This document shows, piece by piece, positions 14,993 through 21,099 of a DNA stretch of 22,461 nucleotides (the first letter of the stretch is position 1; every line of letters starts with the position of its first letter). The stretch is taken from the NCBI GenBank assembly GCA_023429265.1, contig JAEYVS010000215.1:1-22461 (forward strand). The letters are read 5' to 3'. Origin of the DNA: Bacteroidota bacterium (lineage in GTDB: Bacteria; Bacteroidota; Ignavibacteria; Tepidaquicellales; Tepidaquicellaceae). The notes under the pieces were generated by a model that saw only the letters and a program-made list of their open reading frames with translations, was not told the DNA's origin and made no database searches. The position numbers were made by a program, and so were the translations under genes.

Positions 14993-16333
14993 ATGAATAA
15001 GTCAGATCTAATTGAAGCGTTTTCCATAATGGCAAAAGAAAAGAATATCGATAGAGATATTCTCGAAAGTGTTGTCAAAGATTCCTTCAGAAAAATGATG
15101 GAAAAGAAATATGGTCTCGAAGCTAATTTTGAGGTCATTGTGAATATGGAAAAAGGAAACATTGAGATATTCTTATATAAAACTGTGGTTGAAGAAGTTG
15201 TCGACCCTAATGTCGAAATAGATGCTGCGTCGGCAAAAGAAGCTTCAGGTGAAGACTTTGATCCGGGAGATGACTACGTAGAAGAAATTCCAATTGATGA
15301 ATTCGGAAGAAGGCTTGTTCTCAATCTTAAACAAAATCTAAATCAGAAAATACGTGAGATTGAAAAAGAAGTAACTTTTAATCAATATAAAGATGTTGTA
15401 GGGGAAATTATTGTTGGTGAAGTTTACCAGATAAAACCTACATCGATTCTATTAATACATAACAGTAACGAGATTATATTCCCAAAATCTGAGCAGATAC
15501 AGAAAGAAAGATACAGGAAGGGTGATACCGTTAGAGCTATCATTAAGAGCGTTGAAAAGCGACAGTCCGGACCCCCACTGATTATTGCATCCAGGACTGA
15601 TGACCAGTTCCTTGTAAAGTTATTTGAGCTTGAAATTCCTGAGATATATGATGGCATCATTGAGATAAAAGCTATTGCCAGAGCACCTGGTGAGAGAGCA
15701 AAGATCGCAGTGATATCAAACGATGACAGGATAGATGCTGTAGGTGCCTGTGTAGGAATGAAGGGCATGAGGATCCATTCTATTGTTAGAGAACTGAGTA
15801 ATGAAAATATTGACGTCATTAACTTTACCGACGACCCGGCTCTTTATATAGCCAGAGCGCTTTCACCGGCTAAGCTTCAGGATATATATCTTGATACGGA
15901 AAACAGGGTGGCAAAGATCTATGCTGATGATGACCAAATGAGCCTGATAATAGGAAGAAACGGGCAGAATATTAAACTCGCTTCAAGACTAACCGGGTAC
16001 CAGATAGATGTTATAAAAGAAGAAGATGAGGACGACGAGGATGAAAGAGAAGAAAAAGATCCAAATGAAGTAACCGCAGAATCCATCTTTGCTAAAAAAG
16101 ATGAAGCTGCCGAAACAGACGAAGATGCTGACGAAGATACAGAAGATGAGGATGACTCCGCTGAAGGTAATGAAATTGAATCCGAAGCTGAATCAGAAGA
16201 TGCAGACGAAGAAGATGATGATGATGGAGACGACGAAGAAGAAGAGTTAGAAAATGATGATGAAGCAGTTACCGAAGAAGTAAAAGAAGACGGAGAAGTA
16301 GCTCAGGAAGAAAGTGAAGAAGGAAACAAGTAA
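14993..16333 (+). CDS. nusA: Transcription elongation factor NusA with long acidic tail
   Basis: The 446-residue protein has the NusA order: an N-terminal RNA-polymerase-binding domain (about residues 1-130), an S1 domain (about 135-200) and two KH domains. KH1 has GACVGMKGMRI near residue 251 and KH2 has LIIGRNGQNIKLASRLTGY near residue 318. NusA slows elongation, helps pausing and intrinsic termination, and joins antitermination complexes. From about residue 344 the chain becomes a roughly 100-residue tail almost wholly of Asp, Glu and Ala, in place of the structured acidic repeats of E. coli NusA. The N-terminal domain also has an acidic insert (about residues 70-100). It sits between rimP and infB as expected. 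Confidence 0.95.
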   Translation: MNKSDLIEAFSIMAKEKNIDRDILESVVKDSFRKMMEKKYGLEANFEVIVNMEKGNIEIFLYKTVVEEVVDPNVEIDAASAKEASGEDFDPGDDYVEEIPIDEFGRRLVLNLKQNLNQKIREIEKEVTFNQYKDVVGEIIVGEVYQIKPTSILLIHNSNEIIFPKSEQIQKERYRKGDTVRAIIKSVEKRQSGPPLIIASRTDDQFLVKLFELEIPEIYDGIIEIKAIARAPGERAKIAVISNDDRIDAVGACVGMKGMRIHSIVRELSNENIDVINFTDDPALYIARALSPAKLQDIYLDTENRVAKIYADDDQMSLIIGRNGQNIKLASRLTGYQIDVIKEEDEDDEDEREEKDPNEVTAESIFAKKDEAAETDEDADEDTEDEDDSAEGNEIESEAESEDADEEDDDDGDDEEEELENDDEAVTEEVKEDGEVAQEESEEGNK

Positions 16334-16433
16334 ACTTCTGACTTTTCCAGTTTAAATTGTAAAGAGCATAAATTTTAGTTTTAGAGAATATTTTGTTATA
16401 TTGTTAATGAATTAAATAGGAATTTTATTTTTA

Positions 16434-19211
16434 ATGGTAAGTACAACGACACCACCTGCTAAAAAGCAAAAACTTATCTCGCTTGTTAAAGAAATTAACA
16501 GGTCGAAGGAAGATATTATTAAATACCTGGAAACCATTGGGGTTGAGGGCGTATCCATAAATACCTCTCTGGAACCTGAGGTTGTGGGTAAGGTATATTC
16601 GCATTTCAAAAAAGACATTGAAGAGCAGGATAAACACCTCAAGAAGGTTGTGGACTTTGTACAGAAAAATGACATTAACATTCACGAAGCCGAAGAAAAG
16701 CTAAAACAGGAAGAAGAAGCTAAAACCAAGAGGGAAGAAGAGGAGAGAGTTAGAAAAGCTCTCGAAGAGGAAAGTAAGAGACAGGAAGAGGAAAGAAGAA
16801 AACAAGAGCTTATAGCTTACCAGGAACGTGAAAGATTAAAAAGAGAACAAGAAGAAAAAGAGACCGCTGCAAAGCAGGGTAAAGATAAATCCGAGCCAAA
16901 GAAGGTTGATTCACTAAAAACGGATCCTGTTCGACCAAAACGTGAGGAATTCAAACGAGATGACAGGAAAAGAGACGATAGAAAAGAGCCTAAAAAGGAT
17001 GAGGTCAAACGTGATGACAAGAAAGAGGCACCCAGAGATAATCGTCCTGACTTCAAAAAGAATAAAGGAAAGTTCGAAAGAGTAACCATAAAAGACCTTA
17101 AACCTCCTAAAAAGAAATCCCCTCACGGAAAGCCTGATGGCAATGCCCCGGGTAGAGGACCGGCTACCGGTGATAAACCGGGAGTGGTAAAACCGGGTGG
17201 AAAGAAAGTAGATAAAGACAAAAAGTTTAAGCCTGAAGACGCACTCGAAAAAAAGAAAAAGCAGCGCTTCGCAAAAGGGCATAGAGCTAAAGACATTAGC
17301 CAGAGAGAGATTGACGACGCAATCCGCGAAACATTTGCAAAAATTGAAGAGGAAGGTAATCTTTCAGCAAGATCGATAGCTAGAAAAAGAAAGCGCAAAG
17401 AAAGAGAAGAAACTGAGAAGAAGAATCTTGAGTATGCAGAATCACAGAGAAATGTAATCAAGGTCACAGAATACCTGTCTACTGCCGAGCTCGCCAATCT
17501 TATGGATATGGAAGCCAATGAGCTCATTAAGAAATGTTTTGATCTCGGTATGATGGTGTCTATTAATCAAAGATTGGAAAAAGACCTTATTGTGCTTCTT
17601 GCAGAAGAATTTGGGTATACAATTGAATTCCAGAGTGAATACGAAGAGGATGTACTTGAAGATGATACGGATGCTCCTGAAACAATGACTGACAGGCCTC
17701 CTGTCGTCACCGTTATGGGTCACGTTGACCACGGGAAGACATCGCTCCTTGACCAGATAAGAAAAACCAACGTTGTTGCGGGTGAAGCTGGTGGTATCAC
17801 TCAGCATATTGGTGCATATACAGTTGAACTTGATAGCGGTAAAAATATTACATTCCTGGATACTCCGGGCCACGAAGCATTTACCGCGATGAGAGCAAGA
17901 GGCGGACAGGCTGCTGATATTGTTATTCTGGTAGTAGCTGCAGATGATAGTGTTATGCCGCAAACAGTTGAAGCTATTAATCACGCGCTTGCTGCAAAAG
18001 TTCCTATCATTGTTGCAATTAATAAAGTTGACAAACCGGAATCCAATCCGGATAGAATTAAACAGCAGCTCTCAGATAAGGGGATACTTGTCGAAGAGTG
18101 GGGTGGAAAATACCAGTCCGTGGAAATCTCCGCGAAATTCGGAAAAAATCTGGATGGTCTTCTGGAGAAAGTACTTGTTGAGGCAGAGCTCCTGGAGCTT
18201 AAAGCTAATCCAGACCGGCACGCAAGAGGTGTTGTTATTGAAGCTAAGATGGATAAAGGAAAAGGTACAGTTGCAACGGTACTCGTTCAGAAAGGTACAT
18301 TAAAAGTAGGGGATAGCTTTATTGCAGGTATTTATCCCGGTAGAGTAAAGGCTATGTTTGACGAGAGAGAGCATAAACTCGATGCCGCAGGTCCTTCCCA
18401 CGCCGTACAGATACTCGGCTTTGATGGAGTTCCACAGGCAGGTGACACATTTGTAGTCCTTGATTCTGAGAGGGACATAAAAGAAATTGCTATTAAAAGA
18501 CAGCAGCTCAAAAGAGAGCAGGATTTCAGACAGGTTAAATTTGTTACTCTTGATGACATTTCCAGACAGATTCAGGAAGGTAAGCAGGTTGAGCTTAATA
18601 TTATTCTTAAAGCAGATACCGATGGATCAGCAGAAGCTCTTTCAGATTCGCTCCATAAACTTACTACTTCAGAAACAAAAGTTAATGTAATCCATAAAGC
18701 CATCGGACAGATCACGGAGTCAGACATACTTCTGGCTGAAGCTTCAAATGCCGTTATCATTGGTTTTAGCGTTAGACCTAACTTGAATGCAAGGAAGCTT
18801 GCCGAAAAACATAAAGTTGATGTTAGACTATATAATATTATATACAATGTGCTTGAAGAGGTGAAACAGGCACTAGAAGGGATGCTTGCCCCTGACATCA
18901 CGGAAAAAGTTACAGCTACAATTGAAGTCAGAGACATCTTTAAAGTACCGAAGATCGGTAATATTGCCGGATGTTACGTGCAGGATGGAAAGATTACAAG
19001 AAATACTAAAGTCAGGCTATTGCGTGACGGTTTTGTCATATATGACGGAGGCATCAGTTCTCTAAAAAGGCTTAAAGATGATGTTAGAGAAGTTGATTCC
19101 GGGTATGAGTGTGGTATCGGGCTTGAGAATTTTAATGACATCAAAATAGGTGATATAATAGAAGGTTATGAGTTGGTGGAAACAAAAAGAAAGCTTTCCC
19201 CATCTGAATAG
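16434..19211 (+). CDS. infB: Translation initiation factor IF-2
   Basis: The 925-residue protein is a full IF-2. It begins with an IF2_N-like segment (SLVKEINRSKEDIIKYLETIGVEG). A long, very charged linker follows (about residues 60-330), rich in Lys, Glu and Arg, with coiled-coil runs and basic KRDDRK repeats. A second IF2_N-like block (LSTAELANLMDMEANELIKKCF) precedes the GTPase. The G domain starts near residue 428 with GHVDHGKT (G1), then DTPGHEAF (G3) and NKVDKP (G4). Domains II to IV complete the protein, including the fMet-tRNA-binding C-terminal barrel. IF-2 brings fMet-tRNA to the 30S subunit and promotes subunit joining. It is 100 bases after nusA. Confidence 0.97.
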   Translation: MVSTTTPPAKKQKLISLVKEINRSKEDIIKYLETIGVEGVSINTSLEPEVVGKVYSHFKKDIEEQDKHLKKVVDFVQKNDINIHEAEEKLKQEEEAKTKREEEERVRKALEEESKRQEEERRKQELIAYQERERLKREQEEKETAAKQGKDKSEPKKVDSLKTDPVRPKREEFKRDDRKRDDRKEPKKDEVKRDDKKEAPRDNRPDFKKNKGKFERVTIKDLKPPKKKSPHGKPDGNAPGRGPATGDKPGVVKPGGKKVDKDKKFKPEDALEKKKKQRFAKGHRAKDISQREIDDAIRETFAKIEEEGNLSARSIARKRKRKEREETEKKNLEYAESQRNVIKVTEYLSTAELANLMDMEANELIKKCFDLGMMVSINQRLEKDLIVLLAEEFGYTIEFQSEYEEDVLEDDTDAPETMTDRPPVVTVMGHVDHGKTSLLDQIRKTNVVAGEAGGITQHIGAYTVELDSGKNITFLDTPGHEAFTAMRARGGQAADIVILVVAADDSVMPQTVEAINHALAAKVPIIVAINKVDKPESNPDRIKQQLSDKGILVEEWGGKYQSVEISAKFGKNLDGLLEKVLVEAELLELKANPDRHARGVVIEAKMDKGKGTVATVLVQKGTLKVGDSFIAGIYPGRVKAMFDEREHKLDAAGPSHAVQILGFDGVPQAGDTFVVLDSERDIKEIAIKRQQLKREQDFRQVKFVTLDDISRQIQEGKQVELNIILKADTDGSAEALSDSLHKLTTSETKVNVIHKAIGQITESDILLAEASNAVIIGFSVRPNLNARKLAEKHKVDVRLYNIIYNVLEEVKQALEGMLAPDITEKVTATIEVRDIFKVPKIGNIAGCYVQDGKITRNTKVRLLRDGFVIYDGGISSLKRLKDDVREVDSGYECGIGLENFNDIKIGDIIEGYELVETKRKLSPSE

Positions 19212-19237
19212 TTTTTGAAAATTATTAATGTGAATAC

Positions 19238-19606
19238 GTGTCGATAAGAGCTGATAAAGTCGCTGAAGAAATTAAGCATAAGTTGAATACTGCTATGTCC
19301 CGTGACCTTGCGGAGCTCAACCTTGGGTTGGTGACAATATCAAAAGTTATTATGGCACCTGACCTGAAGCTCGCTAAAATTTACGTAACCATTCTTGGAA
19401 ATACCCTCCCGCCGGAAAAGTGCATCGAGAAGCTAAATCTGCGCAAAAGCCACGTCAGGTACCTGCTAGGCAAAAACATCAGGCTTAAATATACCCCGGA
19501 TTTGAAATTCTATTACGATGATACTATGGAATATGCCGACAGGATAAACCGTTTATTAAATGAAATAAATGACGACACAAAACAGGATGACCCTGGAAAG
19601 GAGTAA
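19238..19606 (+). CDS. rbfA: Ribosome-binding factor A
   Basis: The 122-residue protein fits RbfA, the cold-shock-related KH-fold factor that binds the 30S subunit and helps process the 5' end of 16S rRNA. Recognisable are RADKVAEEIKHKLNTAMSRDL at the N-terminus, the DLKLAKIYVTILGN strand near residue 41, then LRKSHVRYLLGKNIRLKYTPDLKFYYDDTMEYADRINRLL at the C-terminus. It starts with GTG at 19238; an in-frame stop lies four codons upstream, so no earlier start exists. It follows infB by 26 bases and its 3' end overlaps truB by 38 bases, implying translational coupling. Confidence 0.94.
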   Translation: MSIRADKVAEEIKHKLNTAMSRDLAELNLGLVTISKVIMAPDLKLAKIYVTILGNTLPPEKCIEKLNLRKSHVRYLLGKNIRLKYTPDLKFYYDDTMEYADRINRLLNEINDDTKQDDPGKE

Positions 19607-20309
19607 TTCCTTTGAAAATGATTCTCAGGAAAATATTTTTGAGGACAGGATTATTCTTGCCGACAAACCTAAAGAGTGGACAAGTGCTAACGTTTTAAAT
19701 CTTCTTAAAAAACGACTTTGGATAAAAAAAGCAGGACACGCCGGTACCCTCGATCCAATGGCTTCAGGTTTGCTTATTATTTGCACAGGAAAGAAAACCA
19801 AGATAATCACTGAGTTCATTAATTACGATAAGGAGTATGAAGGGGTTATAAGGATCGGAGCAAAGACTGAGAGCTTTGACACTGAGACTGAGGAGTATGG
19901 TATTATTAATACATCTCATATAAGTGACGATGATCTTGAAAACGCCAGAAAACAATTCCTTGGGGAGATTCTTCAAATTCCTCCAATGCATTCTGCTATT
20001 AAGCATAAAGGAAAGAGGCTTTATAAACTGGCGCGTAAAGGTGAGGAAGTAGAGCGGGAACCGCGAAAGGTGGTCATATCAGAGTTTGACATAAAAAGAT
20101 TAAATGAAAATGAGGTTTTTTTCCGGATTGTATGCACAAAAGGTACATATATCAGGAGTATAGCTAACGATTTTGGAAATACTATTGGCGTTGGTGGCTA
20201 TTTAAAAGAGCTTAGAAGGACCAGAGTTGGTAAATTTGTTCTTGATAATTTTGAAATGGAAGAAAAAGGAATCAGATTTCGTATTTATTCCGATAATGCA
20301 AGTTATTAA
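19569..20309 (+). CDS. truB: tRNA pseudouridine-55 synthase TruB
   Basis: The 246-residue protein isomerises U55 in the T-loop of tRNA to pseudouridine. The catalytic block KKAGHAGTLDPMASGLLII contains the nucleophile Asp62. DKPKEWTSANVL precedes it, QIPPMHSAIKHKGKRLYKLARKGEEVER follows near residue 135, and GTYIRSIANDFGNTIGVGGYLKELRRTRVGKF is the third block. The C-terminal PUA domain of longer TruB proteins is short or lacking. Starts at 19569 or 19587 are both possible; the first is used. It overlaps rbfA. It is notable that its substrate site, the T-loop, is also where a tRNA-tail duplication occurs a few hundred bases downstream; this is probably chance. Confidence 0.94.
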   Translation: MTTQNRMTLERSNSFENDSQENIFEDRIILADKPKEWTSANVLNLLKKRLWIKKAGHAGTLDPMASGLLIICTGKKTKIITEFINYDKEYEGVIRIGAKTESFDTETEEYGIINTSHISDDDLENARKQFLGEILQIPPMHSAIKHKGKRLYKLARKGEEVEREPRKVVISEFDIKRLNENEVFFRIVCTKGTYIRSIANDFGNTIGVGGYLKELRRTRVGKFVLDNFEMEEKGIRFRIYSDNASY

Positions 20310-20358
20310 TTTGTATTGAAGTACATAATCTATTTTAGTAACTTATCCTCTGTTCTTT

Positions 20359-20383
20359 TTGAGTATCATAAAGTAATACTCAA
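20359..20383. repeat. Inverted repeat between truB and tRNA-Ser
   Basis: TTGAGTAT (20359-20366) and ATACTCAA (20376-20383) form a perfect 8-bp A+T-rich stem with a 9-nt loop. No T-run follows on the plus strand, so it is at best a weak terminator for the rimP-truB operon or an RNA-processing site before the tRNA. Confidence 0.4.
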
Positions 20384-20416
20384 GTAGCTTAAATATCTTG
20401 AAAACAGTATAAATAC

Positions 20417-20503
20417 AGAGAGATGGCTGAGTGGTTGAAAGCGGCGGTCTTGAAAACCGTTGAGGCGGCGACGTCTCCGGGGGTTCGAATCCCTCTCTCT
20501 CTG
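20417..20503 (+). tRNA. tRNA-Ser(TGA)
   Basis: The 87-nt sequence folds as a type II tRNA. The acceptor strands AGAGAGA (20417-20423) and TCTCTCT (20496-20502) pair perfectly and the discriminator is G, as SerRS requires. The D-arm starts GGCTGAGTGG. The anticodon stem GCGGT/ACCGT closes the loop CTTGAAA with anticodon TGA. A long variable arm follows, then the T-arm GGGGG-TTCGAAT-CCCTC, with one G-T pair. CCA is not encoded. Its 3' 31 nt plus the following three bases are repeated 305 bp downstream. It reads UCA codons, so it is likely essential or near-essential. Confidence 0.97.
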
Positions 20504-20513
20504 CAAGCCTAAC

Positions 20514-20536
20514 ACCCCATAAAATGGGGTTTTTTT
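20514..20536 (+). terminator. Intrinsic terminator of tRNA-Ser
   Basis: ACCCCAT (20514-20520) pairs with ATGGGGT (20524-20530) around an AAA loop and is followed by a run of seven T residues. The former start codon of the GIY-YIG gene begins at the very next base. A near-copy of the hairpin lies at 20847-20869. Confidence 0.9.
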
Positions 20537-20777
20537 ATGCATTCCTTATATTTTAAAAAGCCTTAAGGATGGTAAACATTATTATGGCCATACTTCCAAT
20601 CTTCAAATGAGATTAAAGAATCATAATCTGGGAAAGGTTGGTTCAACAAAATCCAGGACACCATTTGAATTAATATACTTTGAAGAATATGAGACAAAAT
20701 CAGAGGCTTCGAAGCGAGAGTATTTCTTTAAAAGTATTGCCGGCTATACATGGTTGAAGAATAATAAAATTATTTGA
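20537..20777 (+). pseudogene. GIY-YIG nuclease-like gene, frameshifted at its start
   Basis: The frame ending at 20777 encodes YILKSLKDGKHYYGHTS (GIY-like then YYG motif), then LQMRLKNHN with the catalytic-type Arg, STKSRTPFELIYFEEYET, and ASKREYFFKSIAGYTWLK with the conserved Glu. This is a near-complete single-domain GIY-YIG protein of about 78 residues, the small UPF0213/YhbQ-like kind common beside RNA genes in Bacteroidota. There is no ATG in this frame before the motif. The ATG at 20537 reads MHSLYFKKP then a stop, and adding TA after TTATAT would join it to the domain as MHSLYILKS. So a 2-base loss at about 20547-20553 probably broke it. Initiation at an ATT (20541) is a less likely alternative. 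Confidence 0.75.
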
Positions 20778-20833
20778 GTCTGCGGGGGTTCTCCCGTAGG
20801 GACCCCTTCGGGGGAATCCCTCTCTCTCTGCAA
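20778..20833 (+). repeat. Second copy of the tRNA-Ser 3' tail, interrupted in the T-loop
   Basis: This copies the variable-arm/T-arm part and the full 3' acceptor strand of the upstream tRNA-Ser (20473-20506): 33 of 34 bases match once a 22-nt insertion is removed. It begins one base after the GIY-YIG stop codon. It has no 5' tRNA half, so it cannot form a tRNA. The near-identity suggests a recent duplication or selection on the sequence. Confidence 0.85.
20792..20813. repeat. 22-nt double-hairpin insertion in the tRNA tail copy
   Basis: The inserted bases are exactly two palindromes of 11 nt: TCCCGTAGGGA (stem TCCC/GGGA, loop GTA) and CCCCTTCGGGG (stem CCCC/GGGG, loop TTC, or a very stable C-UUCG-G tetraloop when paired one base over). 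They sit between the C and G of the T-loop TTCGAAT. The layout recalls small palindromic or double-hairpin mobile sequences, but no second copy is seen in this window. Confidence 0.65.
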
Positions 20834-20846
20834 AAACGAATAAAAT

Positions 20847-20869
20847 ACCCCAATTATTGGGGTTTTTTT
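20847..20869 (+). terminator. Second intrinsic terminator, similar to that of tRNA-Ser
   Basis: ACCCCAA (20847-20853) pairs with TTGGGGT (20857-20863) around a TTA loop and is followed by seven T residues. The ACCCCA...TGGGG-T7-AT frame is shared with the terminator at 20514-20536, while the inner stem pair and loop differ. It probably came with the duplicated tail. Confidence 0.9.
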
Positions 20870-21099
20870 ATACGAAGACTCAATTTTAAAAAAGTCTTAC
20901 CTATCATCGTTGTTCAGCAATGTTTTTATTAGCATTTAAACTCTCTTTTTCCACTCCTTTAGATTTTATATACTAATTTTGTATTGCAAGTAAGAAATAA
21001 TTAGAATAAATTAGTATCTCTGCTAATATTTCTCCCTTATGTTAGCTCTTGTACTTTTTATTAGGTTATTTTTAAACTCATTCTTCAAAAGTATACATA

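Larger units (their letters stand above)
20504..20833 (+). mobile_element. Candidate tRNA-tail cassette carrying a GIY-YIG gene
   Basis: The unit runs from the end of the intact tRNA-Ser to the end of its duplicated tail. Flanking direct repeats are 20473-20486 versus 20778-20791 (13 of 14 identical) and 20487-20506 versus 20814-20833 (20 of 20 identical), a period of 305 bp if the 22-nt insertion in the second copy is ignored. Each repeat is followed by a similar terminator. Between them lies only the GIY-YIG gene. The layout suggests that a nuclease-encoding DNA integrated at a tRNA 3' end while keeping a complete tRNA. This is an inference; no integrase is present. Confidence 0.45.

Noticed and set aside
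16817..17984. Long reading frames antisense to infB and nusA
   Set aside because: They mirror the biased Lys/Glu codon use of the real genes, have no signal or motif of their own and lie wholly within conserved coding sequence.
20359..20383. Terminator of the rimP-truB operon
   Set aside because: The stem is A+T-rich and there is no U-run after it, so it is listed only as an inverted repeat.
20778..20833. A second functional tRNA-Ser
   Set aside because: Only the 3' tail is present; the acceptor 5' strand, D-arm and anticodon arm are absent and the T-loop is interrupted.
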